From Guadua angustifolia (lineage: Eukaryota; Streptophyta; Magnoliopsida; Poales; Poaceae): 64,000 bases of DNA. Location: NCBI GenBank assembly GCA_036346375.1, contig CM070501.1, positions 33,314,539 to 33,378,538 on the forward strand, in the 5' to 3' direction. How positions within the stretch are numbered: the first letter of the stretch is position 1; each line of letters starts with the position of its first letter. Made by a program: the position numbers and the translations under genes. This document shows, in pieces, positions 1-11,703 of the stretch. The notes beneath the pieces are model-generated. The model was not told the origin of the DNA, did no database searches, and was given only the letters and a program-made list of their open reading frames with translations.

Positions 1-346
1 GGCACATGATCTTTTTATCCACCGGGAGAAAATACAACAAGGACAAGAAGGTCTGTCCAATTGGCCATTGCATCCGTGAGGAATTTGTCAGCTCGGCTGT
101 CTTGTAACTGTTCTTGCATTGCAGGATGAGGAATATATACTGGAGATGAACACAGATGAGCAGACAGCTACTTGATTAATTTTACATCATGGGATAAAGA
201 AGAATCAGGTTGAGGGAGGCCATACCGTCCTATGCATGGTTGAGTATTGATGTACCAGCAGAAACGTTGACCTTCCCCTTCAAAGCCTGTGTGTTAGGCC
301 CACGGTTCACCTTTAATTATCAATTTTGAGTCTGAGCCATCAAGCT
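1..346. other. Intergenic, nothing recognised
   Basis: I see no open reading frame with start, splice sites and codon bias, and no recognisable repeat terminus in this stretch. Confidence 0.4.
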
Positions 347-550
347 TTAGGCCCTGTTTGGGAGAGCTCAGGATCCCAATCTCAAATTCCAAATAAACTT
401 ATAGGCTAAAATAAAGTAAATTAAGTTTATATTTTTAGTCTAAAATGTAAGCAAGATGATCTATCTAAACACTCTTAATGTATCCATGACAAATTTCCAA
501 ATTCTCGTTAGAAATATTACTCCAGATTTTGTGGAATCAAACACCCCTTA
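347..550. mobile_element. Tourist-like MITE with TTA target duplication
   Basis: Seen: a TTA at 347-349 is followed by GGCCCTGTTTG at 350, and the other end reads CAAACACCCC, then TTA at 548-550. The internal ~198 bp is AT-rich and non-coding. Known: short non-autonomous PIF/Harbinger elements of grasses have GGSCCTGTTTG-type ends and 3-bp TTA/TAA duplications. The terminal repeats are imperfect, so this is probably an old copy. Confidence 0.6.
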
Positions 551-1004
551 ATCAGCGATATTTTTTAAAATATCTAGTCATGTTATATAAAAGCGGCATT
601 ACTAGATTTGTAATCAAAAAGTACTTTACTAATATACTACGTTTACAGCTATTTGATTTTGTATTACTTAAAAAATAATGGTGAAGACAAGTAAACGAAT
701 GAATGGAGCAGGCGGCTTATCTCATCAAACACCAGCATATGGAGACATAACAGTGTCAGAGACTCAGAGATACGAACAAACACTAGAGAGTTAGGAGCGC
801 AGAACCGACGATCAAAAGCACTTCGTTTACCTATCTAAGTCCGATAGGGTTCACACAGTGAGTTGCCAAAGCAGAGCAAGGGGTTGGGTGGGATCGTTAC
901 CTAGTACATATCAGTTCCAGTAGGAACCTGACGCCGATGTCGTCGAGCTTCACTTGCACGGTAGTATATAGTTTCCGTCATGATAAGAGCTTTCTCTTTC
1001 CCAG
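551..1004. other. Intergenic; 601-700 repeats a block in the MATE first intron
   Basis: The ~100 bp at 601-700 closely resembles 54590-54710 inside MATE intron 1. Both include the same stretch around 'tactttactaatatac' and end near 'aagtaaacg', so it is a dispersed repeat. The rest shows no gene or repeat ends I can name. Confidence 0.4.
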
Positions 1005-1097
1005 ATCGATGCTCTAAAGCAGCTCAGGAATATTCATGATCTGCTAGACGACAAGCGCGAGCGTCTCAAGGAGGATAATTTTTCCCGGCGTGTATAG
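1005..1097 (+). pseudogene. Possible orphan terminal exon, charged coiled-coil peptide
   Basis: Seen: a pyrimidine-rich tract ending in CCCAG (acceptor-like) is followed by 30 open codons and TAG at 1095-1097. The peptide is strongly helical and charged (begins IDALKQLRNIHDLLDDKRE), which looks like coding sequence. No matching upstream exon is visible in the window, so this is either the last exon of a gene lying before base 1, a gene relic, or chance. I cannot name a family. Confidence 0.25.
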
Positions 1098-1532
1098 TTG
1101 TTTAAAGGAGATCAACAGTTGACACTCTGAGAGAGACGCCGCAGCAGACGGTTTGTAAGCTAGGCCACCGGTTTCAGGTCTACTATTCAGATGTTGCAAA
1201 CAAATTTGGTTGGTTTTCCCTCTGAAGTCAGAATACAGTCCAATCTTGGGAGTTCATAAGTTCTACCAAGGCCCAGACTTTCTGTCTTTTCAAGAATCAA
1301 TTGGAGTGCATTTTATGAAATATCAAAAGATATTCAGATTTTCACTGAGCTACCAGCGGCAAACCGATACTGATGTTGCATGAATCCAATTTTCTTTTTC
1401 TTTTTCTTTTCCTTTTTGCTCAGAATTCTACAGTGAAGAAGGCCTTCTAGACTCCTGAGATTTGCAAGTGTTCCTGTATCTTGCGTCCATGCGTTTCCAG
1501 AAAGTGCACGTCCTTTTCTGACAGATTAATAA

Positions 1533-1792
1533 TGTTGGAAATATAAAGCACGGCCCATCCTTTCTCATAAGCTTAAACGTGGGTGAACCTACCAGTGCGT
1601 CTGTTCAATATAATGTCGAGCCGAGAGGTCGCGAGTTCGAGTCCCAGTAAGCGCAATTTAGCGTCGCTCCTATTTCCACGTGTTGAGTCTTTGTCCAAGC
1701 GCCCACGTGAGGAGTGTTGGAAATATAAAGCACGGCCCATCCTTCCTCATCACTTAAACTTTTGGGTGAACCTGGTTGGTGCATGCAACTCA
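1533..1792 (+). mobile_element. TRIM (miniature LTR retroelement), 260 bp
   Basis: Seen: two direct ~75-78 bp LTR-like repeats at 1533-1607 and 1715-1792 both begin TGTTGGAAATATAAAGCACG. After the left repeat lies a degenerate tRNA-Met primer-binding-like stretch (tgtcgagccgagagg), then GAGTTCGAGTCCC. A purine run (gtgaggag) precedes the right repeat. The flanks share ATAA, fitting a 4-5 bp target duplication. Known: TRIM/SMART elements have this architecture and no coding capacity. Mobilisation would need enzymes from elsewhere. Confidence 0.65.
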
Positions 1793-3211
1793 ATAAATAA
1801 CCTCTGGGGTGCAGCTAAGGTGTTGCCATTTGTTCCTTTGATCCTTGCTAGGTTGGTTGAGAAAGAGAAGGGAGAGAGCGCGCGCGCACATTCGCATTCT
1901 CAGACTTTGCCTTTGAGGGTACCAACCACAGTTAGCTAATGCACTTTACTTGAAGAAACCGCCGGCATGGTTGTAAGTTGTAAGCATGCAATGACACACG
2001 TCTAGGCATTTGTCTAGATTTAATTTGTGTTTTCTTCCTTGTTTTTCTTTTGTCCTCCTGAAAAATTAATATCAAGAACAGTGGTTTTCTTATTTTACCC
2101 ACAAGTCCTCCAAAGTATAAGTCAGATATCATTTTGCAAACATGAGAAAATGATAGAAGAGGATTTTCCATATATACATATAATTATATGTACGAATATA
2201 CCTATCCATTTGTCCACTGCTCTCCAAGATTCATGACATCCCTCTCCCCACTCCTTTCCCATTTTGCAGAAACACCCTCTAATTTATCTTTATTCCCTGC
2301 TACCCCTTTCCAAGGCCCTCTCTCCTCCTTCATGTCTCTTCCCCCACCTCGGTCGGTTCGCTACCGGCCACCGCGTCCTCATCTTGACACAGTACAGTCT
2401 ACTATCCATCCACCCACACCTCGCTCCTTCCATCGCCGCAGCTGTTTGTCCCAACCAAGAGGGAAGGGAGAGAGTGGAAAGAGGAGAAGTAAGATAAATG
2501 GAGGGGCTTTTCTACAAAATGGATATGATTGGTGAGGGTGACTGTGAGAGGCACAAATCTCCACGTGATCCAGCGGTAGAAGAAGTGCATTCAACTCTAT
2601 GAATATACGATTTAGGAGTTTCCAAAAGTGATCCATACATCTTCCTTTATTTTGAGACGGTAGCTGGAGCAATTGAAACGAAGGAAGAAAAGTTTTAAAG
2701 CTATATAACACTGTTACAATATTGATCTAAGCTAATAAGTGTAATGCTTTAACTATGAAAAAAGATCTAGTTATCTGGTTGGCAATACAAGCCACGCAAG
2801 TTATTCCTGTTGCCAGTTTTCCTCTGGTGTAAATGTTGCCGGATGCATTTCTCTTAGGAGGATTCTTTTACGATACACTAAATTTAATATGAACCGTTCA
2901 TTATTTTTGATCTATATTAGATTAGTAAGAATTTATTTATACTTCTTTTGGTAATAGAGTAATAGTCACCCTTAACAAATTAACAGGTCGATCTGATTTT
3001 TACTATTCATTATATACTACTAGTATAATGTACGGTAAATTTTCTCGTTTGTAAAGCTACCTTTGCAATTTCAGTTTCACACAATTCTGTTTGTCATGCA
3101 TAATCTGCCCACATCACGTATGTCTCACACTTTATTAATTATTATCGATCTTTAACCAGGGTAGATCAGCATAGTGGGATAAAACAAAAAGATACAGACA
3201 GGGATGAAGAC
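1793..3211. other. Intergenic, no gene recognised
   Basis: Open frames near 2188-2535 and 2379-2711 overlap on opposite strands, lack splice context and resemble no family I know. I treat the stretch as non-coding. Confidence 0.45.
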
Positions 3212-3446
3212 TTAGGATCTGTTTTTTTAGCTTTGGATTCTCTAAAAGTTGATTCTAGATTATGGCTGTAGAGAAGCTGATTCTCCAAAATCTGGAATCC
3301 AAAAACACATATGAAGTGGATTATAGATTCTAGTGTATATATATAGGCTAGATTGTGATAATCGAATTCTAAAATTGTGCTGTTTATTTTTTATTCTGCT
3401 TTTGAAATCAGACTCCAGAATCAAAAACAAAACAAACATGCCCTTA
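3212..3446. mobile_element. Tourist-like MITE, family also at 42.58 kb
   Basis: Seen: TTA at 3212-3214, then GGATCTGTTTTTTT. The right end reads AAACAAACATGCCC followed by TTA at 3444-3446. The body (gattctctaaaagttgattc... tatatataggctagattgtga) closely matches 42580-42805, so two family members sit in this window. No coding capacity. Confidence 0.6.
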
Positions 3447-4772
3447 ACATCGATACTAAGGAAGGTGCTGAAAACTACTTAACCATACCAGACTAATTAA
3501 GGGTGTTATTTTTGTCGCCTTCTCTTCCAGTCAAGCTTGATAAAATTACGAAACTCTTTTAGTACACTAAATTCAATATGAACCGTTTATTTTTTCAATT
3601 CAATAGATCAGATTATCTAGAATTTATTTATGCTTAGTATAATAGTAGAAATACGTTTAACAAATCAACGATTAGAACTGATTTCTACTACTGCACTGTA
3701 TACTTACTAGTGTAACGCACAGAAAAAATTCTCAAATTACGGCATATACTACCTCTATTATTAGTGGCAAGATTGCGGCACAGTGGAGCGTTTGAGCCGA
3801 AGGCGACTCGGCTCGAGTTTGGCCAATGGCTCGGCTCAAATAGTTTTTTCGCGTTTCGGTCCTTTTGAAAATTACGGATAGGTCCTTCGCGATTTTCTGA
3901 GAGAGGAAGATTTTTCGCTCTAAAATCGCGTTCGGGTCCCTCGATCGCCATTTTACGGAAAGAACCTCCCGTTAAATTCAAATCGCGAACAAGCCCTTTT
4001 CTAATTTTTCAGGATAGCGAACAGGTCCAAAAACGTAACATGCAGGTCCTTACTCCTTACGTCTAGGTCCTTTCTTCGTTTTTCTCGGGAAAAAATATTT
4101 TCGTCACCAGGAATATGTGTGCAGCTCTATCTCTGGACTTTTTCCCCATCTCGATCTATGATATTTTTTAGAGCGTCTATTATTACTCGGTGACCGCGTA
4201 GAGTATTAGACTCCGCAAAAAAAAGTTATCGTCTCTAATAATTTTTCGCTCTTTTCCCTCTAGACTTTTTCCCCGCCGCGGTTTTCCAGCTCGGCCTCCA
4301 GTATTTCCCAAATAATTCGCCGAAGTGGATATTTCTACGCCGTATTATGCCGCGAAACGCAGACGCGTTCTTGTTTTTTAACCGTTTCGCGCGTTTCCTT
4401 GACGATTTCTTTAGCAAATGCCAACAGGAGAAAAACGAAATTTTTCATGCGAAAAAAAACGCACGCGGCGTATACGCCGCGCATACTGTTCTAGTAGTAT
4501 CGAGGTATGGCACAAACAAGAATCCAAATGTAGCAAGTCTTTCAGAGGGGTCAGACTACGGATGCAAAGCAGTAGTTTCTATTAGTATCAAACTGACGAT
4601 AGCTAGTTCCACGCCTGGTCCTTACTTGCCTCAACTGACTGATGTACTCTGTAACATTGCCCGCTACTTTGCGCATCACAATCCGCGATGTCAACTGCGA
4701 AGTTATCAACCATGAAAAGGCAATATATCATGTGCATATAGGTTTTTTTATATATACATCATACACACTAAC
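3447..4772. other. Intergenic, probable degraded retroelement at 3.78-4.5 kb
   Basis: The block 3780-4500 differs in composition (more CG) from its surroundings and carries repeated phrases such as 'ggtcctt' and 'gcgaacaag/caggtcc'. It reads like long non-coding retroelement DNA, but no LTR ends, primer-binding site or protein domain can be assigned. Two overlapping frames there (4235-4417 minus, 4347-4715 plus) have no family resemblance. Confidence 0.3.
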
Positions 4773-5029
4773 TAATAAAAGTCATAAAAATTTTTAAAAA
4801 AATTGTAAATATACTTCATAAATTACTCTACCTATGTATGAAGTTTCAATATCAAATTCATTATATATCGAGAGTTAAAAAGAGAGAAAATTCTAACAAG
4901 TTTAAAAAAAAAATTTTCTTTTTTGTAACTCTTGATATATAATGAATTTGAACCTACAATTTTATACATAAGTAGAGTAATCTATGAAATACATCTATAA
5001 TTTTTCAGAATTTTTCTTGACTTTTATTA
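4773..5029. mobile_element. Fold-back MITE, ~257 bp
   Basis: Seen: the two halves are inverted copies of each other over most of their length. The ends are TAATAAAAGTC (4773) and GACTTTTATTA (5029). The centre pairs 'aattcattatatatcgagagtt' (4856 on) with its near-perfect inverse at 4926-4948. A TA duplication is compatible with the ends. No ORF. The superfamily cannot be decided from the ends alone. Confidence 0.65.
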
Positions 5030-6724
5030 CTTGGTATGCACAGTGTATACATAAAAAACTCTATGTGTACAGAATATATTGCCCCATAAAAATGTCAAAT
5101 CCTAGCACCGGTTTCAGCACAGACGATGGGATTGCGTTGCCTTGTCAAAATCCAAGGGAGAAATAGGGCATGCATATACTAGTTTGGCATCAGTAAAAAG
5201 CATCGTTTCTTCTGCAAGTACGGTAAAAGCCTACATCTTTATCATTTCCAATCCCCAAAAGGGACATTAGGCCACCGACCTTCCAATCGTTTAATCAGCC
5301 ATGCATGACTAAACAATCACTTGGTGTTGGGGATGCCAATCAAGGAGGAAACTTTTAAGACTTCAACGTCTTGTAACCATGATTACTTCTCGATCCGTGG
5401 TTCTCCCAAGCTCATCTAGAACACAGGAACTTCACAAGAAACAATTTATTTCTTGTAGGAATTATAAAATTTTTTGTTACGTTACAGGCACGATAAGCAC
5501 CTTGTTTTCCTTAATGAGCATTCACTCTATTTGCCTTGTAGTATAGTACGCACTGTGTGTTTTGGCCCCCTATCTGTTCTTGCGACGTGAGAAGTGACAT
5601 TGCCAATTTTTTTTCTATACCAATCAGAGAGATCTGGACCAAGTCTGGTGTGATGGTTGTAAGTTGTAACCATGAACGCTGCTGCATGCGTCATGGACAT
5701 GGCAGAAGACCAAGCCAGATCGAACGTTCCCTTCAGCGCAGTGTCAGCAGCGTCTGAAATGGCTGACCAACCCGGAGATGCACTTTGACACGGACTGCAG
5801 AATCCAGGATAAAAAAATATTAGCCCCATCCATCCATATCGTCTAAGCTTCCAAGTTCCAATGCGGCGCATAAACAAAGATATATGATATGCTAGTGGTA
5901 GTGGTAGTATTATGATGCGACGATGATTGGTGGTGTCACTAGGGATGTCATGCTGCGAAAGCTGTCTGGTTTCTTGTGATCCAGAGCAAAAGAAAACTTC
6001 AGATCGGTTTGTATGCAAGATGTTGAATCTTTCGACGAGTGAAATGAAATGGTCGTCTGCTAATTGCTGGTTAAGATTAGAGCTTGCATGCATGGCAAGG
6101 AATGCTTCTCCGAAACCGATAATAGTCTTGACATGGTCTCATCTAGCCAGTCACTTTTTGCAGCACAGGCGTCAAAACCTCCTTGAGGTAAACAATGGAA
6201 CAAGCCTAAGTGCGTGTGTGTGTGTGACCAGTTAATCCGGCTATCACTTAACCCAATGCCCATGTGCTTCAAGAGGTGATCGATATATATAATAAGATTG
6301 GCAAAATGGCATCAAAATGAGGCACTATTAATCATATGCAACGTGGTTGTTACAGAGATGGTCTAATCATCTGGTTCTCGCTCGCGTACAGCCACACGCC
6401 TTATGCTCCATTGGTGCTTGCTTGGTGATCGCGACGCCTCTTGAACGGCCAGGTCCGGGTGGCCAGGCATGCGAGCCTCATGAGCTGGTCCATGTCGCGC
6501 ACACACACGGCACCACCGCACTAACACGGCTTCGTCGCCGTCGTCATCATCATGTTGGAGAAACTCGAACACGTGCACAGTACATCATGTGCTTCTCGCT
6601 GCCGGCCGGCCTGCGCCTCGGACGACCAAGCAATAGCCAAATGACGATGATCTGATCATTCATATATATACATTTTAGGGTATTTTATTTCCATTGTGAC
6701 TGTTAGAAGCAATTATTTTTTTAA
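5030..6724. other. Intergenic, no gene recognised
   Basis: A 188-codon minus-strand frame (5527-6093) overlaps other frames and shows no domain, signal peptide or recognised family. I regard it as chance. Short (GT)n at about 6213-6226. Confidence 0.4.
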
Positions 6725-6800
6725 TTGCGTCAACCAAATCTTGAACTCGAGATCTCTTTACTCTTATACCATATTGAGTTAGATGTACCAACTAGTTTAC
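6725..6800 (-). mobile_element. Remnant with primer-binding-like and GTTCGA-type motifs
   Basis: Read on the minus strand, this stretch contains 'atggtataagag' followed by a 'gagttcaaga'-type motif. That resembles the tRNA-Met primer site and following leader of TRIM/copia elements. No LTRs are visible, so only a relic is claimed. Confidence 0.25.
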
Positions 6801-6860
6801 TAAAAAAACTTAAACTGACGAAGAACGATGACAATTCGATTATACTTCAACAGTAATTAG

Positions 6861-6984
6861 TATATCTTCTTCTCCGTCTATCAATTGGCTTCTTAGACTG
6901 GAGGCAGACTTGGCGCAAGAGCCATATCTTCTTCTGCGTCTATCAATTGGCTTCTTCGACTAGAGGCAGACTTGACGCGAGAGC
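6861..6984. repeat. Two tandem 62-bp units
   Basis: Units at 6861-6922 and 6923-6984 share 'atatcttcttct.cgtctatcaattggcttctt' and 'gaggcagactt', with only a few substitutions. They lie ~290 bp beyond the stop codon of the minus-strand MYB gene, that is, in its 3' flank. Confidence 0.75.
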
Positions 6985-7274
6985 TAAGAATTGAAAGAGC
7001 CCTATCCTTGTCACATCGAGGAAGAACGGTCACACTAACTGAAGATTATACAGTAGTCGGACTGGTAGCGAACAGTGGCAAATTAAATGGCAATCCACAT
7101 CTCCAATTCCTCTGACATAGCACTGGTAGCAACAGATAAGATAATGTACATGTAATAATCGATCTCATGGAGAGAGAGAGAGAGGCTACCAATCAAGAAG
7201 CCAAGAACTAGCTAGCTAGAGACAAAGCCGTGAATCTTGCAATCATTCGTGGGTGGAATAGTAGTGTTCAATTT

Positions 7275-8406
7275 TCATGTCAGGCTGTGGCACAGGCCGG
7301 CCGGCGGCTTGACGTGATCGGCGGCCACCCACATCTCCGCCTGCGCGTTGGGGAAGTAGGACGCCGAGTGCTCTTGCAGGGACGAGCTGTCCTGGAGCAG
7401 CGGCCCGAACCCGCTGAAGAGGTCGCCGTGGGGGAACTCGCCGCATCCAACGAGCTCGGGCAAGAACATGTCGTCGAGAGCCATGACGTTGGCCCAAATG
7501 TTGGAGGCGGCCGGAGTCGGGACAGGGGAGAAATCGGTGAGCGGCGCCGCGGCATTGTAGTGCGCGAGTGGCGGTTGGGACGGGGAGTACATGGCGCAGC
7601 CGAAGCTGCAGCCGTTGCCGCTCGCTGTGGTGACAGCGGACGGGGCGGCGGACGCGGGCGACGGCTGCATGGAGGCGCATTGGCTCTGGGGAGCGGCTGG
7701 CGGTGGCGCGACGAGGGCGCCGCGGGCATGGCCGCGTCCGCCACCGCCGTGGTGGTGATGACACTGCTTCTGCTGCTGGTGCATGGCGATGGCCTTCTTC
7801 TTGAGCTTGGTGTTCCAGTAGTTCTTGACGTCGTTGTCCGTCCGGCCGGGCAGCTTCGACGCGATGATGGACCACCTGCAGGAATTCGGTACACACGCAC
7901 ACGCGATCGATTAGCACGGCGTCGTGCAAGACGTCGGCTATGAGGGATATATGCAGCCAATCAATCGAACACTTCTAATTCTGCATGTGATCCAGTGTAT
8001 GCGCGTCTGTACCTGCTTCCGATGGAGTTGTAGAGGGAGTAGATGATCCGGTCCTCCTGCTCGGTGTAGCCGCCGTGCTTGATGTCCGGGCGCAGGTAGT
8101 TGAGCCACCGCAGCCGGCAGCTCTTGCCGCACCGGTTGAGCCCTGCGCACGTCCAAACCAACGACCAACCAAGCACGGTTAGGATCTGCGAGACTCACTT
8201 GCCGGCTTGCAAACCCCGATACCAACTAGAAAGAACCACAGCCGGCACAGCGCCGCGTGTGCGTGCTTACCTGCTTTCTGCGGGAGCGCGATCCAGTTCC
8301 CGCCGGTGCCGTGGCTCCGGACGTAGCTCCGCAGCATCTCGTCCTCCTCCGGCGACCACGGCCCCCTCTTCACCCTCGCCTTGTCGCAGCACGGCGCCCG
8401 CCCCAT
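7275..8406 (-). CDS. R2R3-MYB transcription factor, subgroup 14 (RAX/MYB36/68-like)
   Basis: Nuclear DNA-binding regulator of 288 aa. Exons on the minus strand: 8406-8271, 8142-8013, 7875-7275, joined at GT-AG sites with continuous frame. R2 lies at about residues 14-64 with Trp17, Trp38 and Trp58. It contains the 'GTGGNW' stretch and starts with MGRAPCCDKA, typical of the RAX/MYB36/37/68/84 group. R3 starts near residue 66 with Tyr in place of the first Trp, as is usual, and ends with GRTDNDVKNYWNTKLKKK. The third exon encodes a low-complexity tail (QQQKQ, HHHH, Gly/Ala-rich). Known: members of this group control axillary meristem initiation, root endodermis/Casparian strip or suberin programmes. 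Which one applies here is not deducible. Intron positions match the common R2R3-MYB pattern. No disruption seen. Exon 3 is very GC-rich, which creates long shadow frames on both strands. Confidence 0.95.
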
Positions 8407-8692
8407 GCCTTCCTTGCTGCCTAGCTATACCACCGCACCCCGCCTGTCGCTCCAAACTATATCTGCCCAGACTCGCGCGCGCGCAGGGAAACTCACGCGG
8501 CGGGCAGTCGAACGGGATCGATTTCTCTCGCCGCGGCACGGGAGGAGGCAGGCTAGCTGCGCGCGGCTGCAGCGGCGGCGTGTATCTTATCTGCGGCGCG
8601 GAGTCGAGGCCGTGCCGCCCCGCCTGTGCGTTTCAGTGCAGCTAACTAGCGCAGCAGATGGTAGCCAGGGCTCGAGGCTGCAGGCGCACACG

Positions 8693-8698
8693 CTTTAT
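8693..8698 (-). promoter_or_regulatory. Candidate TATA box of the MYB gene
   Basis: Minus-strand TATAAA lies in CTATAAAGCG, about 290 bp before the MYB start codon. This implies a leader of roughly 250 nt. It is the only good TATA match I see in that interval, and it is inferred from position only. Confidence 0.4.
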
Positions 8699-8849
8699 AG
8701 CGGCGCACGCTCGTGCCGGTGGGTGGGCCAGGCACGTACGTACGACCATTTTGGCTGAGCCGTCTCTCGTCTCGTCTCCACAGTATTGCTCTTCCATCCA
8801 TTGCTGCCGTGTACCACTCCATCCAGTGGCGTAAAATACAGTTCTGTAA

Positions 8850-8874
8850 AACATCTCTCTCTCTCTCTCTCTCT
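8850..8874. repeat. (CT)n microsatellite upstream of MYB
   Basis: An uninterrupted CT dinucleotide run in the 5' flank of the minus-strand MYB gene (GA-rich on its own strand). GA/CT runs are common in plant core promoters and leaders. No function can be shown. Confidence 0.7.
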
Positions 8875-8879
8875 GCTAC

Positions 8880-11373
8880 TAGGAGTATCATTGCCTTGTT
8901 GCTGTGTGTTGACTGCGAACGTAAGAGGCGGTTTGCTTATTAGTCCGTTTGTACTCTACAGAGTGCTTAATTTCCACAAATCCGCTACAGGCACGCGGAG
9001 ACGACCGTCTTTGTTTTTTTCCTTGGAAAAATCGACCTGGGAAAGTGCAGCGCAGTTCCTTCCCATGCGTCGTGCGTTTCGTGGCAAATCTGTGCCGATT
9101 TTGATTTTGGGGTTTTCCTTCGACTGACCGATCGATGGAAGCTGTGTCATGTGTGCTTACTGCGTAAAAGCTGCTTTAGTTTTCTGTGTTTTTCGCGTCA
9201 TACTACCGCAACTCCTGATTAGCTGACGCACTGAAAATCTGAATTTTTCCGGTTGGGATCCAATTTCAGAGTCAAACTGACACCGGGCTGAAACCGAAAG
9301 GCAGTTGAGACTGGACAGATGTCAGTTGTATTTAACACTGCCACGTATGATTTTGAACTATGCGATGAGAGAGAGGAGGAAGAAAAATGTTGCCGACTTA
9401 TGGACAGATCTGATAGACGGCTTTCTACTGTATATACTATTATATAAATAATCTATTAATTATGTATAATCATCACAAACAGTTATATAACTAGTTTATC
9501 GTATGAGTTATCTTTAATTCTATCTATACATGATATAAAGATATATTATAGATAGGCATCATCTATATCAATTTACATATCCTTAGAGAACTTTCAGAAC
9601 TGAAAGTTCAGGTAAAATCCTCTCTTGTGTAGCAGCAGCTCTCTGAATCCAGTTGTTTACCAGCCCTTGACAATGCGGCGATGCTTGTCAAACTCGTGCC
9701 CATGCAGGCAGGCACACGCAACAGATGAACTAAAGAAGGGTTTAGGGAGGCATGCATGGCCATCCCATAATTATGCATGCTTTCGGCTGGGGAAGGGAGC
9801 ATCCGAGTTCTCACGCAGCGCAGCTTCTCGTCGAGACCAGGTTAAAATCTTATGGAGATTTCAGAATTCTCAGCTCAGATTTTAGATTTTGATGAGGACT
9901 GAGATTTTGGAATCTCAGTGAAATTAAAAAGAAATCAAATTGCTACAATAATTTTGAGAAATTTCGGTGTTTTTAGACCAAAATTAACACAAATTCGACA
10001 TGTTTTGATATTTTTAGGATCGGATTTCGCTCTAATTTTTTATGGAGAATTGTAATACTTTTATAAGGAATACATGTGAAAATTTATATATATATATATA
10101 TATATTAAAATGCTTCAAGAAATTGTAATTAGCAGATGAAAATGTTAGAATACAGGGATAGGATCAATAAAGTAGTATGTCTTACCGTGCACATACTAAT
10201 TTTCACCACTACAACATTTTTTGTGTACCTCCTTATAATATTACTGGAGCCCTTTGTCTTTATACTTTTCTTCTCTAATATCCATAACTTTCTTTTGCAA
10301 GATTAGGACCTTGAGGCCTTGATCATACGTAGGCAGATCAAGCATCTATGCTTGCCATGAATGCTCTTGTAAACACCCATTATTTTTGCAAATGTTTAAT
10401 GTGTGTATTTAAGAAACTACTTATGTTCTTTTGTCACTGAAAGGTTCATCTCTAAGCATTAGAACTAAATAATTTTGTTCCTACTCACCATTTTGTTTGA
10501 TGTGTTGCCTCTGACCATGTTATTGGACATTTGTTTTTCATAGTTGTATATATATACAGACTTTGCAATACACATGTTTGCATATATAGATGAGCAAAGC
10601 TTATGGTTGACTTGTATTTCACACTCATACATTTGGTGCTGACACATGTCATGCATCTCCTTCCAGAGCTATACAAGATAGGAAATACTTAGGGTCTTTT
10701 ATGTGCAAATATTTAGTATTTAGTATTTAAATAGATAGAAAAGGTAGATAAATACTTACATAATTTTTTAATATTTTTTTCTAGTCTCGGAGACTGTTTA
10801 ACAAGAGTTCAAAAATAATTGAAATTTTTCGGTTATATCGGTCAAAATTTCGATTCTCCCGAACTTGAAATTGCCATATTTCAAATTTAATTTTTAAGTT
10901 TTAGCCGGATATCGGTCAAAGTTCCGATTTCAACCGACCCCGAGAGTTGTGCGCAGCTGGAACAGTCTTTGTTTCGCTGGTACACCGAATATATATCCAT
11001 TTTGACACCACAGACCACATGGTGGCAGGCAAGAGGCAACATGTGGTGCATACGAACGAGACACAACGCAAGGGCCAGGGCTGCACCATATATATATTTT
11101 TTAAGATCAAATCTATAACAAGAAAGATACTTTCTACAGTGATTGTAAAGTAACTCATGCATCTTCTTTTGAAATATTATCATTCGTTGATTTGTAAAAA
11201 AAAAAGTAACTTCGGGCTAGAAAATTATGTAAACATGGGTAAATTAGTGACTATCCTTAGAGCCGACCCTCTATCTTATCTTCTCCTTTTCCTAACATAA
11301 CGCCTTGTGACCTGCTGTGCTGCACATCTCCTCCCTTTCTCCTGTTCCACCGGTGTAGTGCTTCTCTCTGTTT
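8880..11373. other. AT-rich intergenic repeat DNA
   Basis: No gene recognised. 9400-9600 resembles MITE-like sequence also seen near 27.5 and 50.4 kb (phrases such as 'gttatctttaattctatcta'). 9870-10060 carries 'gagattttggaatctcagtgaaatt' type sequence related to 20.9 and 22.55 kb. A (TA)n run lies at about 10087-10106. Confidence 0.4.
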
Positions 11374-11703
11374 GATTCAAGGGCAAAGGGTAGATTGGAT
11401 GGGGGAATGAAACTATCTAAGTTCATATTTAATTGGAAGGATGAGAGATTGATGGATGAGGCAAAATTTGTTTGGTTGAAAGAATAAGAGTTGGATGATG
11501 AATATGATAAAAGTTCATATTTGGTTAGTGAGATGAGAGTTAGATGGCCTCATCTAACCAATTTTATTGGCTCCATCTATCCAGTATCTACGAGGAATAT
11601 TTTTGTTTCTTAACTATCTTTTTCCATCCTATCCATCAAACCAAACAGCAAAATAGATAAAAAAATTATCCACCGTTCCATCTACCTTCTACCCTTGAAA
11701 CGG
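11374..11703. mobile_element. MITE with TTTCAAGGGTAGA-type inverted ends
   Basis: Seen: the left end TTTGATTCAAGGGCAAAGG and the right end CTACCCTTGAAAC are imperfect inverted repeats around ~330 bp of AT-rich DNA. The body has further inverted phrases (gatggatgag, catctaacc). The same terminus occurs in inverse at 49799-49822 (tttgcccttgaatcaaac). Superfamily is uncertain because no clear target duplication was found. Confidence 0.5.

Noticed and set aside
1620..1650. tRNA-like B-box phrase (gagttcgagtccc)
   Set aside because: No cloverleaf can be drawn around it; it is part of the TRIM internal leader.
5527..6093. 188-codon minus-strand frame
   Set aside because: No recognisable domain or splice context, overlapping frames on the other strand, ordinary AT-rich surroundings.
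7230..7943. 237-codon plus-strand frame over the MYB gene
   Set aside because: It is antisense to the GC-rich third MYB exon; high third-position GC opens all frames there. The product is low-complexity Arg/Gly/Val with no domain.
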